Shown here one piece after another: positions 35,998 to 44,436 of a DNA stretch of 64,000 nucleotides. Source of the stretch: CAZJHD01 sp964545855 (GTDB taxonomy: Bacteria; Planctomycetota; UBA1135; JACQFD01). A program made the position numbers and the translations under genes. The notes beneath the pieces are model-generated. The model ran no database searches and was not told the origin of the DNA. It saw only the letters and a program-made list of their open reading frames with translations. Position 1 is the stretch's first letter. Every line of letters begins with the position of its first letter. The stretch is from assembly GCA_964545855.1 (NCBI GenBank), contig CAZJHD010000002.1, positions 152,993 to 216,992 of the forward strand, in the 5' to 3' direction.

Positions 35998-37293
35998 ATG
36001 CCCCGACCGATCCACGCGCTGCTCCCCTTCGCCGCACTGCTGCCGGCCCTGCTGTCGGGCTCGCTCCCCGCCGCTCCGCAGGCACCGGCCACCGACGGGC
36101 CGCGCCTCCGATGGCTCGGCGACCTGGAGGGAGCGCGCGCCCTCGCCGCGCGCGAGTCGAAGCTGCTCCTCGTCGTCTTCCGCTGAGAGGCCTGAAGGGA
36201 CTGCGCGTCCTTCGACGGACAGTTGGTCCGTCCCTCTCCCGAGCTCGTGAAGGCGGCGCGCGGATACGTCTGCGTCCGCGTGACCGACATGCGCGGCGTC
36301 GACCTCTCGATCGTCCGCTTCGACTTCGATCTCACGCTCGCGGTCCTCCTGATGCGGCCCGACGGAACCGTGCTGCACCGCTTCGGCGGACGCACGTGGG
36401 ACGACGGAGACGCCTGGAACTCGGTCCCCGCGCTGGTGCGGCTCCTGGAGCGCACGTCGAAGGACGAGGAGGAGAAGGAGAAGGCCGCGCCCGTCGCCCC
36501 TCGCGTCCCGACGCCGCGCTGGACGATCGAGGACCTGCCCTCCTTCGCTCGCCGCACCGCCGGGAAGAAGGCCGAGTGCGTCCACTGCCACACGATCCTC
36601 GAGTCGCAGCGCGACGAAGCCATCGCCGCCGATCGCTTCGGGCCCGAGGATCGCTGGCTCCATCCGGCGCCCGAGCGCCTCGGGCTCCTCCTGGATCGTG
36701 AGGCGCAGGACCGCGTCCGTGCCGTGACACCCGGCTCACCCGCCCACGAGGCCGGCCTGCGGCCCGGCGACCGGCTCCTGCGCGTCGGCGGAAGGTCGAC
36801 GGCGACCTTCGCCGACGTCTCGGCGGCGCTCCACGATCTCGCTCCCGGAGCGACGACGGTGACGGTCGCCTCGGAGCGTGGGGGCACGGCGGCCGAGACG
36901 GAGCTACGTCTCGCCGACGGCTGGAAGCGGATCTCCGCGCTCGACTACTCGTGGCGCAACTTCCAGTGGGGGCTCCGGCCGCAGCCGGGCTTCGGCGGCA
37001 AGCTCCTCGCCGCCGACGAGCGCCGTGCCCTCGGTCTCGGCGAGGGCGCCTTCGCCCTGCGCGTCGGCTACCTCGTCGACTGGGGACCCGACGGCGACAC
37101 GGGCAGGCACGCGCGCGCCTCGGGGCTGCGCGTCGGCGACGTGGTGCTCTCCGTCGGCGGGAAGTCGGACTTCCGCACGGAGCGGCACTTCCAGACGTGG
37201 TTCCGCTTCGAGGCGAAGCCCGACACGACGGTTCCGATCGAGATCCTCCGCAAGGGCTCTCGGGAGACGGTGCAGCTCCGCGTCCTGCCCTGA
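35998..37293 (+). CDS. Probable thioredoxin/PDZ selenoprotein (two in-frame UGA codons, U63-x-x-U66)
   Basis: 431 residues if UGAs at 36184-36186 and 36193-36195 are read as selenocysteine. A signal peptide (HALLPFAALLPALLSGSLPA) leads to the thioredoxin-like strand KLLLVVFR, then Sec-Glu-Ala-Sec in place of Cys-x-x-Cys, then RDCASFDGQLV. LTLAVLLMRPDGTVLHRFGG is a typical thioredoxin strand pair. Further on, CVHCH (about residues 195-199) is a c-type haem or metal CxxCH motif. Two PDZ-like domains follow (VRAVTPGSPAHEAGLRPGDR and ASGLRVGDVVLSVGGKSD). I recall NCBI naming a Trx7/PDZ (seleno)protein family with this layout. A 7-bp hairpin after the UGAs supports recoding. A two-stop pseudogene is the alternative. 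Confidence 0.8.
36214..36232 (+). promoter_or_regulatory. SECIS-like hairpin serving both UGA codons
   Basis: GACGGAC pairs perfectly with GTCCGTC around the loop AGTTG. The loop begins 25 bases after the second UGA and 34 after the first, both within the bacterial SECIS window, and has a G at its second position. Confidence 0.6.
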
Positions 37294-37297
37294 CCCC

Positions 37298-37397
37298 NNN
37301 NNNNNNNNNNNNNNNNNNNNNNNNNNNNNNNNNNNNNNNNNNNNNNNNNNNNNNNNNNNNNNNNNNNNNNNNNNNNNNNNNNNNNNNNNNNNNNNNN
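37298..37397. other. Assembly gap (100 N)
   Basis: Exactly 100 unknown bases, a conventional scaffold-gap length. Both edges carry CTGACCCC (37290-37297 and 37398-37405), so the missing sequence may be a repeat that broke the assembly. Confidence 0.95.
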
Positions 37398-37426
37398 CTG
37401 ACCCCATTCCCGGGACCACGGATCTC

Positions 37427-38590
37427 TCACGATCCCTCGAGGATCTCGCGGTAGAGCATCGCGTGCCGATCGAGGCCTCGCTCGGGACCGAAGCGCTCGC
37501 GCGCGCGCACGCGTGCGACGCCGCGCAGGACGAGACGCCCCTGCGCCGTCATCTCGAGCGCACGCCGCAGGCCGCGCGCGATGGCCGCCGGATCGCCCGG
37601 CTCGAGGAGGAATCCGCTCCGCTCGTCGGCGATGAGCTCCGGCGCGCCGCCCACGGCCGTCGCGGCCACGGGAACGCCCGCCGCCATCGCCTCGAGCACG
37701 ACGACGGGCATCCCCTCCTTCCGTGACGTGGAGACGAGGACGTCGAGGTCGGCGTACACGGAGGCCATCGCCTCGCGGAACGGAAGGAGCGCGACGCGGC
37801 GATCCAGTCCGAGCGACGCGATGCGCTCCCGGACGGAGCCCTCGAGGGGCCCGGCGCCGACGAGCACGCCGCGCAGCTTCGGGAGCTCAGCCGCCAGGTG
37901 CGCGAAGGCGTCGGCGAAGGCCACGGGGTCCTTGATCGGCACGAGCCGCCCGATCCATCCGAGCAGCGTCTCGTCGTCGGCGACGCCGAGCTCTCGACGC
38001 AGCACGCGCGAGCGGCCGCCGATCGCGAGGAACGGCTCGAGATCGATCACCGGCTCGATCACGCGGATCTTCGCCGCGTCGAGGCCCGCGGCCTCCAGCT
38101 CGTCGGCGACGGCGTGCGAGACGGCCACGATCCGATCCGTCGTGCGCGCGAGGAGCCGCTCCGCACGCACGACCCACCGCGACCGCCACGGGGAGAAGTA
38201 GCCGTCGAAGACGGTGCCGTGGAACGTGTGCACGCAGGGGATGCGTCCGGCGGCGCGCGCGGCGAGGCGTCCGAGCGCTCCCGCCTTCGCCGTGTGCGTG
38301 TGGACCACGGCGGGCCTCTCCCTCCGCAGGACGCCGATGATCTCCGCGAGCGCCCGGAGGTCGCGCCCGGGCCGCACCGCCGCCGCGAGCCCACCGATCG
38401 TGACGACGCGCACGCCCGCGCGCTCCGCGGCACCGCGCAGATCGCCCTCGCCGGGGCCGGGCTCGCCCGTCACGACGAGCGTCTCGAATCCGCGCGGACG
38501 CAGACCGCGCGCGAGCTCGATCACCTGTCGCGCCGGCCCTCCCACGTTCATGCGCGCCAGCACGCGCACGATCACCGGCGGCGCGCTCAC
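37427..38590 (-). CDS. Glycosyltransferase family 4
   Basis: 387 residues from the GTG at 38590. ARMNVGGPARQVIELARGLR is the classic GT4 acceptor-domain start, VHTHTAKAGALGRLAARAAG and HTFHGTVFDGYFSPWRSRWV continue it. SRKEGMPVVVLEAMAAGVPV is the donor Glu motif. It is coupled by GTGA to the asparagine-synthase-like gene upstream. It belongs to the capsule/exopolysaccharide type, where such pairs are frequent (for example in exosortase-linked clusters). Confidence 0.93.
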   Translation of the reverse strand: MSAPPVIVRVLARMNVGGPARQVIELARGLRPRGFETLVVTGEPGPGEGDLRGAAERAGVRVVTIGGLAAAVRPGRDLRALAEIIGVLRRERPAVVHTHTAKAGALGRLAARAAGRIPCVHTFHGTVFDGYFSPWRSRWVVRAERLLARTTDRIVAVSHAVADELEAAGLDAAKIRVIEPVIDLEPFLAIGGRSRVLRRELGVADDETLLGWIGRLVPIKDPVAFADAFAHLAAELPKLRGVLVGAGPLEGSVRERIASLGLDRRVALLPFREAMASVYADLDVLVSTSRKEGMPVVVLEAMAAGVPVAATAVGGAPELIADERSGFLLEPGDPAAIARGLRRALEMTAQGRLVLRGVARVRARERFGPERGLDRHAMLYREILEGS

Positions 38591-40422
38591 TGCACGCCGC
38601 CCGATCCGCCGTCGTCGCGCAGCACCCGCCGGTGGAGCTCGACCGCGACGGCGCGCGCGAGCACGAGAGAGCGGTCGCGCCCGCGACGATGGTCGCGGCA
38701 GGCGGCCTCGACGCGCCGCCGGTCGAGCGGCGGCTCGGAGGCGCCGCGCTCGAGCAGCACCGTCTCGAGGAACGGCGTCTCGCGGAACCAGCGCGCGAGC
38801 GGCGGGCCGAAGCCGCGCTTGCGCCCGCGCAGCACGCTCCCGGGGAGCTTTCCCTCGAGAGCCCGCCGCAGGACGCGCTTCCCCGAGCGCCATCCGCGCC
38901 GCGCCGTCGACGGCAGGGACGCGGCGAAGTCGGCGAGGTCGGGATCGAGGAAGGGTGCGCGCGCCTCGAGCGACGCCGCCATGGTGGCGCCGTCGAGCCG
39001 GAGGAGGAGGTCGTTCGGGAGGTACGAGTGCAGATCGGAGGCCCGCGCACCGGCCGTCTCCGGGAGCCCCTCCTCCGCCGGCTCGTCACCGCGCCGGAAC
39101 TCCGGCAGCAGGAGCTCCTCCGCCTCCGCCACGTGGTCGCGCAGCTCCTGGTAGCGACCGATGCCCGGCTTCCTCGCGAGCGCGCGGCCGACGCGACCCG
39201 CATCGCCCGGGAGCGCCGCGAGCGTCGAGCCGAACGCGCTCGGGAGCCGGAGCGCGCCGATGGCGTCGAAGGCGCGCTCGCGCCGGTAGCCGCCGAAGAG
39301 CTCGTCGCCGCCCTCGCCGCTCAGCACGACCCCCACTTCCCGCCGTGCCGCCGCCGCGAGCGCATGGAGATTCAGCACCGACGCGTCGGCGAGCGGCTCG
39401 CCGATGGCGCGCGTGAGCGGCAGCCAGGTCGCGAGCACCTCGGAGCCGATCTCGACGGTGCGCCAGGGCAGCCCCGCGGCCCGCGCCGTCTCCCGCGCGC
39501 GCGGCCGTTCGTCTCTCTCGCCGGCGAATCCCGCGCTGAAGGCCGTCGCCGCGAGCCCCTCCTCGGAGAGCGCGAGCGCCAGTGCTCCGGAGTCGAGTCC
39601 ACCCGACAGGAAGAGCCCCACGCCCACCTCGCTGTGGGCGCGCCGCTCGACGGCCGCCCGCAGGAGGGCCCAGAAACGCGACGCCCATGCGTCGATTCCT
39701 CCCTCGGGCGGGATCGGCGTCGCCGTGTGCTCGGCGAAGGGAAGCACCGTCGCCTCGCCGCCCCGGATCGACAGCGCCGTTCCCTGCCGGAGACGGAACG
39801 CGCCGCGCAGCGCGCTCTCGCCCCTCGGCGCGAACCCATGACGCACGATGGCCGCCAGCACTCCCGGATCCGGCTCGACGCGATCGAGGAGAGGAGCGAG
39901 CGCCGCCGTCGTCGAGGCGAAAGCCAGGCCGCGCGACGTGCGCGCGAACACGAGCGGCTTCTCGCCGAAGCGGTCGCGCGCGAGGAGCAGCGACGGCAGG
40001 CGATCGGACGTCTCCTCGCGCCGATCGACGATCGCGAGGGCGAACATCCCGTCGATCTCCCGGAGGAAGCGCGGTCCCCACTCGAGGTACGCCGCGAGGA
40101 CGAGCTCGCCGTCGCCGCGCGTCCTGAACCGATGACCGCGCGTCGAGAGCTCCTGACGCAGCGAGCGCGCGCCGTAGACCTCGCCGTTGTAGAGGAGGGC
40201 GACGGAGCCCGTGGCGTCGAGGATCGGAGGATCGCAGGCCTTGGTCCGCTCGACGATCGCGAGGCGCGTCGCCGCGAGCGCCGCCGACCCGTGCCGGCCC
40301 ACCCAGCGCGCGTCGGGCCCGCGCGCGGCGAGCCGCTCGGCGGCCCGCTCGAGCGGCTCCAGCGGGACCACCGTGCCCGCCTCCGTCGGCGCGATGGGAA
40401 CGAGACCGGCGATGCCGCACAT
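38587..40422 (-). CDS. Asparagine synthase-like amidotransferase (glutamine-hydrolysing)
   Basis: 611 residues. MCGIAGLV gives the glutaminase nucleophile Cys2 of the Ntn fold. LLYNGEVYG and FGEKPLVFA follow. The synthetase domain has FLSGGLDSGALALALSEEG, the PP-loop that forms the aminoacyl-AMP, and VLSGEGGDELFGGYRRERAF. In free-standing form it makes asparagine; in polysaccharide clusters such enzymes often amidate uronic acids, and the coupled GT4 gene points there. The ATG at 40422 follows from the invariant MCG. A frame open to 42237 is antisense to the kinase gene. The dispersed element (copy C) lies 14 bases upstream. Confidence 0.92.
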   Translation of the reverse strand: MCGIAGLVPIAPTEAGTVVPLEPLERAAERLAARGPDARWVGRHGSAALAATRLAIVERTKACDPPILDATGSVALLYNGEVYGARSLRQELSTRGHRFRTRGDGELVLAAYLEWGPRFLREIDGMFALAIVDRREETSDRLPSLLLARDRFGEKPLVFARTSRGLAFASTTAALAPLLDRVEPDPGVLAAIVRHGFAPRGESALRGAFRLRQGTALSIRGGEATVLPFAEHTATPIPPEGGIDAWASRFWALLRAAVERRAHSEVGVGLFLSGGLDSGALALALSEEGLAATAFSAGFAGERDERPRARETARAAGLPWRTVEIGSEVLATWLPLTRAIGEPLADASVLNLHALAAAARREVGVVLSGEGGDELFGGYRRERAFDAIGALRLPSAFGSTLAALPGDAGRVGRALARKPGIGRYQELRDHVAEAEELLLPEFRRGDEPAEEGLPETAGARASDLHSYLPNDLLLRLDGATMAASLEARAPFLDPDLADFAASLPSTARRGWRSGKRVLRRALEGKLPGSVLRGRKRGFGPPLARWFRETPFLETVLLERGASEPPLDRRRVEAACRDHRRGRDRSLVLARAVAVELHRRVLRDDGGSGGVQ

Positions 40423-40436
40423 GGGGATGCCTACGC

Positions 40437-40476
40437 TAACAGCCCGAGGTCGAAGTGCTCCGCGAGCGAGCGCGGG
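40437..40476. promoter_or_regulatory. Dispersed upstream element, copy C
   Basis: Starts TAACAGCCCGAGGTCGAAGT on the plus strand and ends GAGCGAGCGCGGG. It lies between the divergent asparagine-synthase-like gene (start 40422) and the Ser/Thr kinase gene (start 40537), so it could serve either. It matches copy A at 34 of 40 positions. Confidence 0.5.
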
Positions 40477-40521
40477 CCTCGGCGCGCGGCGCCTCTCTCC
40501 GTGGAGCGATCCGCCGGAGCC

Positions 40522-40529
40522 GGTACTCT
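40522..40529 (+). promoter_or_regulatory. Candidate promoter at the kinase start (leaderless)
   Basis: GTGGAG, 17-base spacer, TACTCT (40524-40529). Transcription would begin about 7 bases later, at or next to the ATG at 40537, suggesting a leaderless mRNA. Confidence 0.4.
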
Positions 40530-40536
40530 CCGCCGC

Positions 40537-43425
40537 ATGGACGCACCCGCGCCCGATCGGCTCCCTCGCGACGCCGGCTCCTTCCGGATCCTGAAGGAGC
40601 TCGGCCGCGGGGGAATGGGCGTCGTCTACGAGGCCGAGGAGGTGGGCTCGGGGCGGCACGTCGCTCTGAAGATCCTCCCGGCGCGTCTGCACGCTTCGGA
40701 GGAGGCCTTCGAGCGATTCCGGCGCGAGGCGCGCCTCGCCGCGTCGATCTCCGATCCGCGGTGCGTCTACGTCTACGGCGCGCACGAGATCGAGGGCTCG
40801 CCCGCGATCTCGATGGAGCTCGTGACGGGCGAGACGCTGGAGGACCGGCTCTCCACCGGCGAGCCGATCCCCGTCGAAACGGCGCTCTCGTGGACGCTCG
40901 ACGTGCTGGAGGGTCTCGAGGCGGCGCGGCGCGCCGGCGTCGTCCATCGCGACGTGAAACCCTCCAACTGCTTCCTCACGAGCGACGGACGCGTGAAGGT
41001 CGGCGACTTCGGCCTCTCGCGGACCCTCGATCCGGGTCTCCAGCTCACGCAGGCCGGCACGTTCCTGGGCTCGCCGCTCTACGCATCGCCCGAGCAGGTG
41101 CGCGGCGACGAGGTCGACTTCCGGAGCGACCTCTACTCCGCGGCCGCGACGCTCCATGCGCTCCTCGCGGGGAAGCCCCCCTTCGGCGGCACGACCTTCG
41201 GCGAGGTGCTCTCGAAGATCCTGACGCAGCAGCCGCCGCCGATCCGCTCCGTGCGGCCGGATGTCCCGCGCGGGCTCGAGCGCGTCCTCCTGCGCGCGCT
41301 GGCGAAGGACCCGGCGCACCGGCCGGCGAGCCACGCGGCGTTCCGCGAGTCGCTGCTTCCCTACTGCGCCTCGCGACGGACCGCCGCCTCTCCGGGAGCG
41401 AGGCTCCTCGCGTACCTGGCCGACGCGATGCTCCTCGGTCTCGTGAACACCGGCGCGACGCTCGCCCTCGTGTCGACCGGCGCCTCCTTCGCCGAGACGA
41501 TCCCCGCGGCGCCGACGTTGCTGCGGAGCGCGGCTCTCCAGATCCTCTTCTCGTGCCTCGCGCCGATCCTCTACTTCGCGCTGGCGGAGGGCCTCACGGG
41601 GAGGTCGCTCGGGAAGATGCTCGTCGGCCTCCGCGTCGTCCCGATCGAGCCGGGGAGACCGACTCTCCGTCCTGCGACGATCCGCATCGCGGTGCTCTCG
41701 CTCCTCACGAACGTGCCCATCACGTGGTTCTCGCACGCGATCATGACCGAGAGCCCCGAGAAGGGCGGCCTCGTCACCTTCGCCGCGCTGCTCCAGATCG
41801 TGGTCATCGGCTCGACGATGCGCCGGCGCAACGGATGGCGCGGCCCCCACGAGTTCGCGAGCGGCACCCGGACCGTGTCGGACCGCGCGTCGATCTTCCT
41901 CCGCACGGAGAAGGAGACGTTCCTCGCCCCCGAACGTCCCTTGCACGCGGAGTCGCCGTCGCGCGTCGGCGTCCACGCGATCGAAGGCACCGTCGGCGCG
42001 ACGCCACGGGGACCGCTCCTCCTCGGCCGCGACTCGGCCCTCGATCGTCCCGTCTGGGTCGTCCCCGCCGTCGCGGGCGCCGGCGACGATGCCGCGGGCG
42101 GCGCGGCCGAGACGGGGCTCCGTTGGCTCGAGCGCACGCGCTCCGAAGACGGTACGAACTGGAACGTCTTCGAGGCGTGCGGCGGAGCCTCGCTCCCCGA
42201 GTACCTCCTCGCCGGGCGCCGCCTCCCTCCCTCCCACGCGCTACGCGCGATCGCGTCGCTCGCGGGAGCGCTCGTCGGCGACGCGTCGCCGCGATCGCTC
42301 GCCCACGTCTGGATCGATTCCCGGGGATCCGTCCGTTGCCTCCCGTTCCCCGTGGGCGACCACGAAACGGAGCCGAGGAGCCGGCTCGAACTCCTCGCCG
42401 CCGCGGCGCGCGCGCTCCTCTTCGGATCGCTCGTCGACGTCGGCCCGCTCCCCGCGGCTCTTCCATCCCGGGCCGAGCCGGTGCTCCAGCGCCTTCTCGG
42501 CGGTGGCGCGCCCTTCCGCGATGGCGACGAGGCGGCCCGCGCCCTCGTGCAGGCCGCCGAGGGCGCGCTCACGATCGGTCGAGGCCACCGGATCGCGCAG
42601 ATCCTGCTCGCGAGCCTGTTCCCCACCGCGTCGGCGTTCTTCCTGGCGGCCGGCACGGGAGTCCTCATCGCGCCCATCGAGACGATCATCCTTCTGCAGA
42701 CGCAGAAGGCGGAGGACGCTCGGGCCGCGGGAGGAGCGACCGAGGAACCCCGCGTCGACTCCCCGGATACCCGCGTCGGAGGACTTCGCGTCGGCGTGCA
42801 GGTCTCCAGCTCGGGGAGCGGCGACGTCGAGCAGCCGCCGGAGCCCGCCCCCGTGCGCGAGGCGAGGCTCGTTCTCGTCTCTCGGGGCGTCTCCCACTGG
42901 ACCTGGCAGACCCAGGCGCCGGCGGTCCGCGAGAAGTATCGGGTGCTCACGGAGGAAGCCCTCGCCGCGCACCCGGCGCCGACCGACGCGGAGGTCGCGG
43001 CGGCGAAAGCGCTCCTGGCGGCCCAGGGGTCCCGGGGGCGCGGCGCGCGCTCGATCCCCGTCGGCATGATGACCTGGGGCGGCATCGGAGGGATCTACCT
43101 CGTCTTCGGGTTCGCCGCCCTGCTCTCGGCGCTCCTCTTCCGTGGCGCTCTCTCCTTCCTCCTCCTCGGCATCGCCGTGCGGTCCGCCAACGGGGGCCGT
43201 GCGTCGCGGCTCCGCTGCATGCTGCGCGCGCTCGTCGTCTGGTCGCCGCCGGTGCTCGCCTCCTTCGGCGCCGCCGTGCTCGCGGGATTCGAATTCGACG
43301 GATCGGCCCACGCTCTCGGCGCGGCCGGCTTGCTCGTCCTCCTCGGCGGCGCCGTCCTCTCCGCGCGCACGCCGGAGCGCGGCCCCCAGGACCGGATCGC
43401 CGGCACCGTCCTGGTGCCGCGCTGA
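40537..43425 (+). CDS. Membrane Ser/Thr protein kinase with RDD domain
   Basis: 962 residues. The kinase domain has the Gly loop GRGGMG (23-28), Lys45 (VALKIL), HRDVKPSN with Asp139 and DFG at 157-159, then GTFLGSPLYASPEQ and the APE-like activation segment. After about residue 288 an RDD membrane domain begins (ARLLAYLADAMLLGLVNTGA), with GRSLGKMLVGLRVVP. A long central region follows and then more membrane helices near the C-terminus (GIGGIYLVFGFAALLSALLF). Central residues about 480-680 look like a kinase-related or WD-type segment without catalytic motifs. It would relay an envelope or membrane signal by phosphorylation. It is a solitary gene facing glycan operons. Confidence 0.9.
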   Translation: MDAPAPDRLPRDAGSFRILKELGRGGMGVVYEAEEVGSGRHVALKILPARLHASEEAFERFRREARLAASISDPRCVYVYGAHEIEGSPAISMELVTGETLEDRLSTGEPIPVETALSWTLDVLEGLEAARRAGVVHRDVKPSNCFLTSDGRVKVGDFGLSRTLDPGLQLTQAGTFLGSPLYASPEQVRGDEVDFRSDLYSAAATLHALLAGKPPFGGTTFGEVLSKILTQQPPPIRSVRPDVPRGLERVLLRALAKDPAHRPASHAAFRESLLPYCASRRTAASPGARLLAYLADAMLLGLVNTGATLALVSTGASFAETIPAAPTLLRSAALQILFSCLAPILYFALAEGLTGRSLGKMLVGLRVVPIEPGRPTLRPATIRIAVLSLLTNVPITWFSHAIMTESPEKGGLVTFAALLQIVVIGSTMRRRNGWRGPHEFASGTRTVSDRASIFLRTEKETFLAPERPLHAESPSRVGVHAIEGTVGATPRGPLLLGRDSALDRPVWVVPAVAGAGDDAAGGAAETGLRWLERTRSEDGTNWNVFEACGGASLPEYLLAGRRLPPSHALRAIASLAGALVGDASPRSLAHVWIDSRGSVRCLPFPVGDHETEPRSRLELLAAAARALLFGSLVDVGPLPAALPSRAEPVLQRLLGGGAPFRDGDEAARALVQAAEGALTIGRGHRIAQILLASLFPTASAFFLAAGTGVLIAPIETIILLQTQKAEDARAAGGATEEPRVDSPDTRVGGLRVGVQVSSSGSGDVEQPPEPAPVREARLVLVSRGVSHWTWQTQAPAVREKYRVLTEEALAAHPAPTDAEVAAAKALLAAQGSRGRGARSIPVGMMTWGGIGGIYLVFGFAALLSALLFRGALSFLLLGIAVRSANGGRASRLRCMLRALVVWSPPVLASFGAAVLAGFEFDGSAHALGAAGLLVLLGGAVLSARTPERGPQDRIAGTVLVPR

Positions 43426-43429
43426 CGCT

Positions 43430-43446
43430 CGGCCGCGCCGCGGCCG
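43430..43446. terminator. Bidirectional hairpin terminator
   Basis: CGGCCGC (43430-43436) pairs with GCGGCCG (43440-43446) around the loop GCC, in the 21-base gap between the kinase and the converging epimerase gene. The stems are flanked by TGAC and GTCA. Confidence 0.5.
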
Positions 43447-44436
43447 TCAGGCCACGACGCAGGCGGCCGACGCGGCGCGACGCTGCGACGCGACGGCGGC
43501 GCGGAGGCCCTCCTCGACGGGCAGCTCCAGCGCCGATCCGAGCAGCGCACGGAGGCGCGCGAGATCGGGCGCGCGGTGCGCGATGGGCGCGACGCCCGCG
43601 GCCAGGGGAGCACGGCGCACGATCGGAGAGCGCGACCCGCAGAGATCCCGGACCGCGCGCGCGAGATCGAGAACCGACATCCGCCGGTCGCTCCCCACGT
43701 TCACGACGGAGCCCCGGGCACGATCCTCCGACAGCAGGCCGGCGAAGGCGCGCGCCACGTCGGACGCGCAGGCGAAGGCGCGCGTCGCGCTCCCGTCCCC
43801 CTCCACCTCGATCGGCTCCCCGCGCAGCGCCGCCGCGGCGAAGCGCGGCACGACGGCACCCGAGCTCTCGCTCTGCCCGGCGCCCACGGCGTTGAAGGGC
43901 CGCGCCACGACGACGGCGAGTCCGCGGGTCGAGGCCTCGAGCGCCATCCGCTCCCCGATCCACTTGGAGAGCGCGTAGGCGGCGCGTCCGTCCGTCGCGA
44001 CCCTCGCGGCGGCGAACCCGGGCGCGTCGTCCTCCAGGAAGCGGCGCCCTGCGGCGCCGTCGCCGTAGACCTCCGAGGAGGAGACGAAGAGGAGGCGCGC
44101 TCCCCGGGCCTCGCAGGCGGCGATCATCGCGGCGGCACCGGCGCCGTTCGCTCGCAGGACGCCCTCAGGGTCGGCGGCGACGCGGCGCACGCCGACGATC
44201 GCTGCCAGGTGGTGCACCGCGACGACGCCCCGCATCGCCTCCGCGAGGGCGCGTGCGTCGAGAACCGAGCCGATCTGCACCTCGGCGCCGAGGGCCGCCG
44301 CCTCCGCGACGCGCCACGCCGGCGCGTTCGACAGGTCGTCCAGGACGCGCACGCGCGCGCCCCGCGCGACGAGCGTCTCCACGAGATGGCTCCCGAGGAA
44401 CCCGAGCCCTCCCGTGACGAGGACGACTCCGCTCAC
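43447..44436 (-). CDS. NAD-dependent nucleotide-sugar epimerase/dehydratase
   Basis: 329 residues. The start GTG at 44436 gives VTGGLGFLGSHLV with GxxGxxG at about 9-15. SSSEVYGDGAAG and YALSKWIGERMALE (YxxxK) supply the extended-SDR active site. It would epimerise, dehydrate or decarboxylate an NDP-sugar. The neighbouring aminotransferase suggests a keto-sugar then amino-sugar path. The GTG overlaps the stop of the aminotransferase gene (GTGA). It is the last gene of the operon beginning near 50143. The exact reaction is not assignable. Confidence 0.85.
   Translation of the reverse strand: MSGVVLVTGGLGFLGSHLVETLVARGARVRVLDDLSNAPAWRVAEAAALGAEVQIGSVLDARALAEAMRGVVAVHHLAAIVGVRRVAADPEGVLRANGAGAAAMIAACEARGARLLFVSSSEVYGDGAAGRRFLEDDAPGFAAARVATDGRAAYALSKWIGERMALEASTRGLAVVVARPFNAVGAGQSESSGAVVPRFAAAALRGEPIEVEGDGSATRAFACASDVARAFAGLLSEDRARGSVVNVGSDRRMSVLDLARAVRDLCGSRSPIVRRAPLAAGVAPIAHRAPDLARLRALLGSALELPVEEGLRAAVASQRRAASAACVVA

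Noticed and set aside
36223..37293. A separate PDZ protein starting at 36223
   Set aside because: The upstream frame is continuous except for two UGAs at a thioredoxin active site, with a SECIS-like hairpin, so a single selenoprotein is more likely.
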